Assembly: GCF_000381825.1 (NCBI RefSeq)
Contig: NZ_KB907127.1
Span: 62,001 to 126,000, forward strand
From: Thioalkalivibrio sp. ALJT
GTDB lineage: Bacteria; Pseudomonadota; Gammaproteobacteria; Ectothiorhodospirales; Ectothiorhodospiraceae
Length of the DNA: 64,000 nucleotides
Reading direction: 5' to 3'
Under the pieces are notes generated by a model. The model searched no databases and was not told the DNA's origin. It saw only the letters and a list, made by a program, of their open reading frames with translations. Shown here in pieces: positions 57,257-64,000 of this stretch (position 1 is the first letter of the stretch; each line of letters begins with the position of its first letter). The position numbers and the translations under genes were made by a program.

Positions 57257-57970
57257 GTGAGTGCGACACGGGAAGACCCGGTGGAGCCGGGGTCGAATGC
57301 CCGGGAGCGGGCACATGGGGTGTGGGCCCTGTTGGGGGTGCTGATGGCTACCCTGGCGCTGGTTTCGGCACAGACGCTGGTAGTGGCGGTTACGGGGGGG
57401 ATGGCACTGCTGCTGGCCGTCGGCAGTGCCTTTGACTGGCACAGGGCGGGCCGGCTGCTGCTGCGGATGAAGTGGTTCTACCTGTCGCTGCTGGTGTTTT
57501 ACGGGCTGTGGCCAACGGGGTCGGATGGCCCGGGGGCCGGTTTGGGCGAGGCGGGTGTCCGTATTCTCGCGTTGATGGTGGTCGTGGTGCTGGTGGTCTG
57601 GCTCACCGAGTATGTGGCACGCCCGGTACTGGTGCGCGCGTTGGGGGTGATCCTGGGAGCGGGTTGCCGGTCCTCGAGGCGCTGGGCCGAGCGGTTCGCG
57701 CATCGGCTGTTTCTGGCGCTGGCTTATTTCGAGGCGGAACAGGGCGCGCTGCGGCGCCAGCGGCGTGCGCTCTCCGGGACACGCAAGGCGCGTATTGCGG
57801 TCGTGCGCGAGTGGTTGATCGTGCGCCTCGACCAGGCCCTTGCAGGCCAATGGGAAGATCCGCGAGTAGCCGGGTGCTACGACGCCGCGCAAGTTCGTCC
57901 TGTCTCTCCGTGGCCGGTGGTTGCGCTGTGGTTCGGGGCGGTGGTGGCATGGGGATTATGGTGGTTGTGA
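57257..57970 (+). CDS. CbiQ-like membrane protein
   Basis: 237 aa with about five hydrophobic segments (roughly residues 20-45, 52-72, 80-98 and 103-130, plus a C-terminal one) and a cytoplasmic basic segment (ALRRQRRALSGTRKARIAV) where CbiQ/EcfT transporters bind their ATPases. The CbiQ resemblance is by overall layout; no EcfA or S component is present. The start is uncertain: GTG 57257 lacks a good ribosome site, and a longer form from 57218 is possible. The end overlaps the TruA upstream region. Confidence 0.5.
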   Translation: MSATREDPVEPGSNARERAHGVWALLGVLMATLALVSAQTLVVAVTGGMALLLAVGSAFDWHRAGRLLLRMKWFYLSLLVFYGLWPTGSDGPGAGLGEAGVRILALMVVVVLVVWLTEYVARPVLVRALGVILGAGCRSSRRWAERFAHRLFLALAYFEAEQGALRRQRRALSGTRKARIAVVREWLIVRLDQALAGQWEDPRVAGCYDAAQVRPVSPWPVVALWFGAVVAWGLWWL

Positions 57971-58013
57971 GGGGCGGGATTTGACGGGCGGTGGAATCGA
58001 ACAGGAGGCGGTG

Positions 58014-58844
58014 GTGTCGCGGCCGGGCTCCGGGGATGGCGCCCGGCGCTGGGCGCTGGGTGTCGAGTACGACGGGCGTGGGTTGCTCGGGTGGCAGCGC
58101 CAGAAAGACGGGCCCAGCGTACAAGGGCATCTGGAGTCTGCACTGGGTTTTGTGGCCAATCACCCGGTTGAGTTGAGTTGCGCCGGACGTACGGATGCCG
58201 GTGTGCACGCGACGGCCCAGGTGGTGCATTTCGATTCCCCGTCCCGCCGTGCCCCGGGTGCATGGGTGCTGGGGGGCAACAGTCGGTTGCCGGACGGGAT
58301 CGCGGTCACCTGGGCGCAGGCGGTGCCGGAAGGCTTCCATGCCCGTTTCAGTGCCTTCGGGCGCCGCTATCGGTACGTGATCCTGAATCGGGCTGTACGT
58401 CCGGCACTGGATGCAGGGCGCGTGTCCTGGTGGCGGCGGTCACTGGATGCCGAGCGCATGCACCAGGCCGCTCAGGCCTTTGTGGGCGAACACGACTTTA
58501 CCAGCCTGCGGGCGGCTGCCTGTCAGGCCAAGTCGCCGCTGCGGCGGGTGCATTCGCTGTGCGTGCAGCGGCGCGGTGCGCTGGTGGTGCTGGATATTCA
58601 CGCGAACGCGTTCCTGCATCACATGGTGCGCAATATTGCGGGGGTGCTGCTGGCCGTGGGGGACGGGCGCATGGACACGGACTGGCCGCAGCGGGTACTG
58701 GCCGCGCGCGATCGCCGCGCCTCCGGGATTACCGCACCGGCGGGCGGGCTGTATTTCGTGCACGTCGATTACCCGGCCGAGTTTGTGCTGCCCGTGACGG
58801 CGGGACCGGTGTACGACGGTGTTCCGGGCAATGGAGCGGGCTGA
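58014..58844 (+). CDS. truA: tRNA pseudouridine(38-40) synthase TruA
   Basis: Makes pseudouridine at positions 38-40 of tRNA anticodon arms, 276 aa. Conserved YDGRGLLGWQRQ near residue 18, the catalytic aspartate in CAGRTDAGVHA near residue 60 and NAFLHHMVRNIAGVLL near residue 201 are diagnostic. AGGAGG (58003-58008) decides the start: five bases to the GTG at 58014, only two to the GTG at 58011. A terminator-like hairpin follows. Confidence 0.95.
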   Translation: MSRPGSGDGARRWALGVEYDGRGLLGWQRQKDGPSVQGHLESALGFVANHPVELSCAGRTDAGVHATAQVVHFDSPSRRAPGAWVLGGNSRLPDGIAVTWAQAVPEGFHARFSAFGRRYRYVILNRAVRPALDAGRVSWWRRSLDAERMHQAAQAFVGEHDFTSLRAAACQAKSPLRRVHSLCVQRRGALVVLDIHANAFLHHMVRNIAGVLLAVGDGRMDTDWPQRVLAARDRRASGITAPAGGLYFVHVDYPAEFVLPVTAGPVYDGVPGNGAG

Positions 58845-58906
58845 TTGCGGGAAAGGCGGGCAGGCGGCCGGCTTCTGGTAGGCTTGCAGCCGGCAGGAAA
58901 GCGCTG

Positions 58907-58929
58907 CCCAGGAGTCATCCTGGCCTTTT
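58907..58929 (+). terminator. Terminator after truA
   Basis: CCAGGA-GTCA-TCCTGG (6-bp stem, four-base loop, 58908-58923) is followed by CCTTTT, about 60 bases after the truA stop. Short stem and tract, so moderate strength. Confidence 0.6.
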
Positions 58930-59273
58930 CAACGCACGCGGCGTGGTTTCGTCCAGTGTGCCCCTGCACTGGCAGAGTGCGGCGGTCGCCTGCTTCGGAA
59001 TCAACGGCCCTTGCAGTGGTCGATTCCGGCGGCACGTATCCGTGTTGCAGGGAAACGCCGATCAATCCGTGTTCGTTCGGGAAGATGCGGATGAATGTAC
59101 AGCTTCGCGTGGGGTATCCAGGGCTGCCGTGAGCCGGTGCGGTGCGGTGCGCAGCCGGCAGTGGCTCCAGCGGCTCGTTGTGGGACAGGCCGGCTGTCGA
59201 CCAGGCGCGCGTATAAGCGACCCATCGGCGAGTCTGTTCAGTCATCGGTGTTTTTCCCGGAGGGTGGGGGCGC
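58930..59273. other. trpF upstream region
   Basis: About 345 bp with no supported ORF. TATAAG at 59212-59217, about 57 bases before the trpF ATG, could be a -10, but no good -35 or trp operator was recognised. There is no tryptophan-rich leader peptide, so attenuation of the E. coli type is not indicated. GGAGGGTGGGGG just before the start gives a ribosome site. Confidence 0.4.
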
Positions 59274-59915
59274 ATGCGGTATCGGGTGAAAATTTGTGGC
59301 GTGACGGACCCGGAACAGGCCTGTGCCGCAGCAGCGGCCGGGGCCGATGCAATCGGGCTGGTGTTTCATCCGTCAAGCCGGCGGTGTGTGGACGCAGAAC
59401 AGGCAGCCCGGATCGCCGCGGCGCTGCCGCCGTTTGTGACCACGGTGGGGTTGTTTGTTGACCCCGATATTGCCCGTGTGGAGTCGGTTCTGGACCGGGT
59501 TGCCCTCGACTGCCTGCAGTTCCACGGTGGGGAGTCCGCGGCATTCTGCGCGGGTTTCGGGCGGCCTTATCTGAAGGCAATCGCGATGGGGGCCGAGGCC
59601 GATCCGCGCCACGAGATGGACCGGCATCCGGATGCGCAGGGCTTCCTGCTGGACAGCCATGGCGGGGCGCAGACCGGAGGTTCCGGGCATCGCTTCGACT
59701 GGCAACGGGTGCCCGCGGCCCTGGGCCGGCCGTGGCTGCTGGCGGGGGGGCTGGATGCGGCCTCGGTACGCGTGGCACTGGAACGTCTGCGCCCTTATGG
59801 AGTCGATGTGAGTTCCGGTGTGGAATCCGCGCCCGGGATTAAGGATGTACGGCGGATGCGGGCCTTTGTGCAGGCCGTTCGCCAATGCGAGGTGGAGACT
59901 GATGAGCAAGATTGA
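59274..59915 (+). CDS. trpF: Phosphoribosylanthranilate isomerase
   Basis: Third step of tryptophan synthesis, 213 aa TIM barrel. [20 protein letters not shown] with the catalytic cysteine at the N-terminus, LQFHGGES near residue 81, and a later [14 protein letters not shown] and [15 protein letters not shown] phosphate-binding region. It overlaps trpB by 14 bp, so translation is coupled. Confidence 0.95.
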   Translation: MRYRVKICGVTDPEQACAAAAAGADAIGLVFHPSSRRCVDAEQAARIAAALPPFVTTVGLFVDPDIARVESVLDRVALDCLQFHGGESAAFCAGFGRPYLKAIAMGAEADPRHEMDRHPDAQGFLLDSHGGAQTGGSGHRFDWQRVPAALGRPWLLAGGLDAASVRVALERLRPYGVDVSSGVESAPGIKDVRRMRAFVQAVRQCEVETDEQD

Positions 59916-61110
59916 CTGGGCGGCATTTCCGGATGTCCGCGGGCATTTCGGGCCGTATGGCGGGCGTTTTGTGTCGGAGACGCTGATGGGGGCGCTGGAC
60001 GAGCTGCAGGCCGTGTACGAGCAGTACCTGGGCGACCCGGACTTCATGGCGGAACTGGATCACGATCTGCAGCAGTTCGTCGGGCGGCCGAGTCCGCTTT
60101 ATCACGCCGAGCGCCTGTCGCGCGAGCTGGGCGGTGCGCAGATCTATCTGAAGCGCGAGGATCTCAACCACACCGGCGCGCACAAGGTGAACAACACCAT
60201 TGGCCAGGCGCTGCTGGCGAAGCGCCTGGGCAAGACCCGGATCATTGCCGAGACCGGCGCCGGCCAGCACGGGGTTGCGACTGCGACGGTAGCTGCGCGG
60301 CTGGGTCTGGAATGCGTGATTTACATGGGCGAGGAAGACACGCGGCGGCAGACGCCGAATGTCTATCGCATGCGTCTGCTGGGCGCCGAGGTGGTGGCGG
60401 TCAAGTCCGGCACGCGCACCCTGAAGGATGCCCTGAACGAGGCGATGCGCGACTGGGTCACCAATGTCGACGATACCTTCTACATTATTGGCACGGTGGC
60501 CGGACCGCATCCGTATCCGGCGATGGTTCGGGATTTTCAGGCCGTGATCGGTCGCGAGGCACGGGAGCAGCACCTGAAGATGACCGGGCGTCTGCCCGAT
60601 GCGCTGGTGGCCTGCGTGGGCGGCGGTTCCAACGCGATTGGTTTGTTCCACCCGTTCCTGGCGGACGAATCCGTACAGATGATCGGGGTCGAGGCCGGGG
60701 GCGAAGGCGTCGCGACGGGCCGGCACTCGGCGCCGTTGTGCGCGGGGCAGCCGGGTGTGCTGCATGGCAATCGTACCTACCTGATGGAGGACGAGAACGG
60801 GCAGATCATCGGCACGCACTCGGTATCTGCGGGGCTGGACTACCCGGGGGTCGGGCCGGAGCATGCCTGGCTCAAGGATCTTGGCCGGGCGCGTTACGTG
60901 TCGGTTACCGATGACGAGGCACTGGCCGGCTTTCATCGGCTGACGCGCACCGAGGGTATCATCCCGGCGCTGGAGACCAGCCATGCGGTCGCGCACGTGC
61001 TGGAGCTGGCGCCACAGATGCGTCCGGACCAGAGCATTGTCATGAACCTGTCCGGTCGCGGCGACAAGGATTTGAACACCGTGGCCGAACGCGAGGGAAT
61101 CACGCTATGA
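59902..61110 (+). CDS. trpB: Tryptophan synthase beta subunit
   Basis: PLP enzyme joining indole and serine, 402 aa. The PLP lysine is in [20 protein letters not shown] near residue 94, and the phosphate loop GGGSNAIG is near residue 237. The ATG at 59902 overlaps the trpF end by 14 bp; the 3' end overlaps trpA by 4 bp. In Pseudomonas trpBA is elsewhere, while here it lies between trpF and accD. Confidence 0.97.
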   Translation: MSKIDWAAFPDVRGHFGPYGGRFVSETLMGALDELQAVYEQYLGDPDFMAELDHDLQQFVGRPSPLYHAERLSRELGGAQIYLKREDLNHTGAHKVNNTIGQALLAKRLGKTRIIAETGAGQHGVATATVAARLGLECVIYMGEEDTRRQTPNVYRMRLLGAEVVAVKSGTRTLKDALNEAMRDWVTNVDDTFYIIGTVAGPHPYPAMVRDFQAVIGREAREQHLKMTGRLPDALVACVGGGSNAIGLFHPFLADESVQMIGVEAGGEGVATGRHSAPLCAGQPGVLHGNRTYLMEDENGQIIGTHSVSAGLDYPGVGPEHAWLKDLGRARYVSVTDDEALAGFHRLTRTEGIIPALETSHAVAHVLELAPQMRPDQSIVMNLSGRGDKDLNTVAEREGITL

Positions 61111-61940
61111 GCCGTATCGAACAGCGCTTTGCCGAACTGCGCGAACAGAATCGGGCGGCCCTGATCCCGTATGTGACGGCGGGCGATCCGGAGCCCGCCG
61201 CCACCGTTCCACTGATGCATGCCCTGGTCGCGGCCGGTGCGGATCTGATTGAGCTGGGCGTGCCGTTCTCTGACCCGATGGCCGATGGCCCGGTGATTCA
61301 GAAGGCCTGCGAGCGCGCGCTGCGCTTCGGTACCGGGCTGCGGGATGTGCTGGCCATGGTGGCCGAGTTTCGCAAGACCGACAGCCAGACGCCGGTGGTG
61401 CTGATGGGCTACCTCAATCCGGTGGAGCGGATGGGCTATGAAGCCTTTGTGTCCAGTGCCCGGGTGGCCGGTCTGGACGGCCTGCTGACGGTGGATCTGC
61501 CACCGGAGGAAAGCGAGGATGTGGTCGGGCTGCTGGAATCGGCCGGGATCGACCCGATCTTCCTGGTTGCCCCGACCACCTCGGAGGCGCGTGTGGAGCA
61601 CGTGGCGCGTGCCGCGCGTGGATTTGTGTACTACGTTTCGTTAAAGGGTGTGACCGGTTCGCAGTCACTGGATACCTCGGCCCTGGCCGCACGCCTGGAA
61701 GGACTGCGACAGCATACCGGGCTGCCTCTGGGCGTTGGTTTCGGGATTCGCGATGCACGGACGGCGGCGCAGGTGGCCGCGGTCGCGGATGCCGTGGTGG
61801 TGGGCAGTGCGATCGTACGGCTGGCGGAAGACCACGATGGCGATGCGGACGGGTTCGCGCGGGCCGCGGCGGCAGTGGTGCGTGAAATGCGTGATGCCAT
61901 GGACAGCGCGCGTTCCACCGGTGTGGCGGCCTCGGTGTAG
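61107..61940 (+). CDS. trpA: Tryptophan synthase alpha subunit
   Basis: Cleaves indole-3-glycerol phosphate and passes indole to TrpB, 277 aa TIM barrel. [22 protein letters not shown] at the start, the catalytic glutamate region [19 protein letters not shown] near residue 48 and the second catalytic aspartate in [13 protein letters not shown] near residue 123 are present. ATGA overlap with trpB. Confidence 0.97.
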   Translation: MSRIEQRFAELREQNRAALIPYVTAGDPEPAATVPLMHALVAAGADLIELGVPFSDPMADGPVIQKACERALRFGTGLRDVLAMVAEFRKTDSQTPVVLMGYLNPVERMGYEAFVSSARVAGLDGLLTVDLPPEESEDVVGLLESAGIDPIFLVAPTTSEARVEHVARAARGFVYYVSLKGVTGSQSLDTSALAARLEGLRQHTGLPLGVGFGIRDARTAAQVAAVADAVVVGSAIVRLAEDHDGDADGFARAAAAVVREMRDAMDSARSTGVAASV

Positions 61941-61976
61941 AATGCGCGGCGCCGATTCGGATTACGGGGAGACGGC

Positions 61977-62939
61977 ATGAGCTGGTTCGAAAAGTTGATG
62001 CCTTCGCGCATCCGCACTGACAACGCGACCAAGCGGGGTGTACCCGAGGGCCTGTGGGTGCGTTGCGAGGGTTGTGACGCGACGTTGTACCGGCCGGAGG
62101 TGGAGCGCAATCTCGATGTTTGCCCGAAGTGTGGCCATCACCGCCGCATGAGCGCGCGACGGCGTCTGGAGGCCTTTCTGGACCCCGAAAGCCGCGAGGA
62201 GATTGCAGCGGAGATCGAATCCTCGGACGTCCTCAAGTTTCGTGACTCGAAAAAATACAAGGACCGCCTGCTGGCCGCGCAGAAGGGGACTGGCGAACGC
62301 GATGCCCTGGTGGTGATGCAGGGGCAGCTGCTCGGTCGCCCGCTGGTGGCGTCGGCGTTTGATTTCCGCTTCATGGGCGGGTCCATGGGATCGGCAGTGG
62401 GCGAGCGCTTTGTACGCGGCGCCAGCCGTTCGCTGGAACAGGGCATTCCGCTGGTCTGTTTCAGCGCTTCGGGCGGGGCGCGTATGCAGGAGGCGTTGTT
62501 CTCGCTGCTGCAGATGGCCAAGACCAGTGCGGTTCTGGCGCGTCTGCAGGAAGAGCGCATTCCGTTTATCTCGGTGATGACGGACCCGACCATGGGCGGC
62601 GTCTCGGCCAGCCTGGCCATGCTGGGCGACCTCAACGTGGCCGAGCCGAATGCGTTGATTGGATTTGCCGGTCCGCGCGTGATCCAGCAGACCGTACGCG
62701 AGACCCTGCCGGAGGGGTTCCAGCGTTCCGAGTTCCTGCTCGAGCACGGCGCGATCGACATGATCGTGGACCGCCGGGACATGCGCAGTCGCCTCGCCTC
62801 GGTACTGGGTATTCTCACGCATGCGCCCGCGCCGGGCAGCGACGACGTCACGGCCGAGGCCGTTGCGGACGAGGCCGACCGCACTGAACCCGACGACGGT
62901 GACGAGGCCACGGACGCGACGTCACCGGCGCGCAGCTGA
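61977..62939 (+). CDS. accD: Acetyl-CoA carboxylase carboxyltransferase subunit beta
   Basis: Transfers the carboxyl group from biotin to acetyl-CoA, first step of fatty acid synthesis; 320 aa. N-terminal zinc ribbon CEGCDAT...CPKCGHH (residues about 28-52), then the crotonase-like carboxyltransferase core with [19 protein letters not shown]. The C-terminal ~30 residues are an acidic, low-complexity tail. 36 bp separate it from trpA; a TAGAAT -10-like hexamer overlaps the trpA stop (61938-61943), so accD may have its own promoter. Confidence 0.95.
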   Translation: MSWFEKLMPSRIRTDNATKRGVPEGLWVRCEGCDATLYRPEVERNLDVCPKCGHHRRMSARRRLEAFLDPESREEIAAEIESSDVLKFRDSKKYKDRLLAAQKGTGERDALVVMQGQLLGRPLVASAFDFRFMGGSMGSAVGERFVRGASRSLEQGIPLVCFSASGGARMQEALFSLLQMAKTSAVLARLQEERIPFISVMTDPTMGGVSASLAMLGDLNVAEPNALIGFAGPRVIQQTVRETLPEGFQRSEFLLEHGAIDMIVDRRDMRSRLASVLGILTHAPAPGSDDVTAEAVADEADRTEPDDGDEATDATSPARS

Positions 62940-62945
62940 GCGTCC

Positions 62946-64000
62946 GTGCGTTTCTCGACCCTGGCGCAGTGGCTGGCCTTCCAGGAGCAGTTGCATCCGG
63001 TTGGCATGGACCTCACCCTGGAGCGGATCGCGCTGGTGGCCGATCGGCTGGGGCTGCGCGACGGTAAAGGCCCGCGCAGCGTGGTGGTGGCGGGTACCAA
63101 CGGCAAGGGTACGGTCGCCACGCGCACCGCTGCTCTGCTGCAGGCGCGTGGTGTGAAGACAGGGCTGTTCACCTCTCCGCATCTGCTGCGGTATAACGAG
63201 CGCATTCGCATCGATGGCATCCCGGCCAGCGATAGCGAGCTCTGCCGTGCCTTCGAGGCCATCGACCAGGCGCGCGGCGATGATTCCCTGACCTACTTCG
63301 AGTTTGCCGCGCTGGCGGCGGCCTGGTGGTTCCGCGCGAGCGGCGTGGCGGTGCAAGTGCTGGAGGTGGGTCTGGGGGGGCGTCTGGACGCAGTGAATAT
63401 CTGGGATGCCGACGTGGCCGCGATCACCGCGGTCGATCTGGATCACCAGACCTGGCTGGGTGATACCCGTGAGGCGATCGGGCGTGAAAAGGCCGGGATC
63501 ATGCGCGCCGGCCGTCCGGTGGTATTGGGCGAGCCGGAGCCTCCCGCCAGCGTGCTGGCGCATGCCGAGCAAATGGCGGCGCAGGTACTGCGGACGGGAC
63601 AGGACTTTCGTCTTGAGCGCATGGGCAGTCGGCTTGAATGGCAGTACCGGGGTGCCACGTGCGCGTGGCGGGTGGAGGGCCCTGCGGCAACGCTGGACGG
63701 TGCCGCGCTGCTCAATTCGGCCACGGCCCTGGCAGTGGTCGAGGCGCTGGGGGAGGCAGACGGTATCACGGACGCAGCCCTCAGCCAGGCCCTGAGCACC
63801 TCTGCGCCCGGGCGTCTTCAGGTGTTGCCGGGACGCCCGCAATGGTTGCTGGATGTCGCCCACAACGTGCACGCGGCAGGCGAGCTGGCGCGCTGGCTGG
63901 AGGCACACCCGGTCGCGGGGCCGGTGGTGGCCCTGGTTGCGGTGATGGCGGACAAGGAACGGGCGCTCATGTGGGAGCGACTCGACGGCCGCATCGCCGC
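62946..64000 (+). CDS. folC: Folylpolyglutamate/dihydrofolate synthase (3' end outside window)
   Basis: Adds glutamates to folates; Mur ligase family, cytosolic. The P-loop VVVAGTNGKGTVATRTAALL near residue 40 and the folate-binding SPHLLRYNERIRI stretch near residue 78 are diagnostic; the AHNVHAAGEL segment (nucleotides about 63860) begins the C-terminal domain. Start at GTG 62946, 6 bases after the accD stop. The window ends in the C-terminal domain after about 351 codons. Confidence 0.93.
   Translation, partial: MRFSTLAQWLAFQEQLHPVGMDLTLERIALVADRLGLRDGKGPRSVVVAGTNGKGTVATRTAALLQARGVKTGLFTSPHLLRYNERIRIDGIPASDSELCRAFEAIDQARGDDSLTYFEFAALAAAWWFRASGVAVQVLEVGLGGRLDAVNIWDADVAAITAVDLDHQTWLGDTREAIGREKAGIMRAGRPVVLGEPEPPASVLAHAEQMAAQVLRTGQDFRLERMGSRLEWQYRGATCAWRVEGPAATLDGAALLNSATALAVVEALGEADGITDAALSQALSTSAPGRLQVLPGRPQWLLDVAHNVHAAGELARWLEAHPVAGPVVALVAVMADKERALMWERLDGRIA

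Overview
The window is chromosomal DNA from a high-GC gammaproteobacterium. It carries a KDO/lipid A operon (msbA, lpxK, kdsB), a polar hub gene (fimV/hubP) inside the leuCDB-asd-fimV-truA-trpF-accD-folC gene order known from Pseudomonas and relatives, and an rpfE-prfB-lysS block. The mixture would suit a Chromatiales/Ectothiorhodospiraceae-type bacterium (for example Thioalkalivibrio-like). That placement is inference from gene content and codon bias; no rRNA or species marker is present. Almost all of the window is ordinary, tightly packed core genome, with many 1-14 bp overlaps between genes.

Layout. 1-9050 (+): cysM, a PolB-like exonuclease and rlmD, then exbB-exbD-msbA, a degenerate KdtA-like gene, lpxK, ycaR-like and kdsB, which form an envelope/lipid A operon. 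9065-14740 (-): a SbcCD/YhaNO-like ATPase and phosphoesterase pair and, across a repeat-bearing 300 bp gap, an XPF/ERCC4-type nuclease. 15130-22000: a RhlE-type helicase, a chemoreceptor almost without a periplasmic domain, a DUF255 thioredoxin protein, psiE and an rpfE-like gene, then prfB with an intact programmed frameshift, and lysS. 24286-31109: glycogen/alpha-glucan genes, with glgB divergent from glgC-GH57-malQ. 31110-31908: a non-coding stretch with a 349 bp element bounded by 33-bp inverted repeats. 31909-37212 (-): an exported Q-rich protein, a methyltransferase, a zinc peptidase, an MscS-family channel and mtgA. 37504-38748: small genes and a remnant of a histidine phosphatase. 38766-44627 (-): an adaptor, RND pump and TolC tripartite efflux operon. 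44764-48677 (+): tspO, a palindromic MITE-like element, a GAPDH-arsJ organoarsenical efflux pair and a parDE toxin-antitoxin pair. 48658-64000: lysR divergent from leuC-leuD-leuB, asd, fimV/hubP, a CbiQ-like membrane gene, truA, trpF-trpB-trpA, accD and folC, which runs off the end.

Working together: the envelope genes make and flip lipid A and load CMP-KDO; the glg genes build and remodel storage glucan; the leu, trp and asd genes supply amino acids; accD and folC feed lipid and folate synthesis. The less ordinary material is the repair-nuclease cluster with a membrane-segment ATPase, the degenerate KdtA paralogue, the GAPDH-arsJ pair without an adjacent arsR, and at least five kinds of intergenic inverted or dispersed repeat. 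No tRNA, rRNA, CRISPR array, prophage or intact insertion sequence was found.
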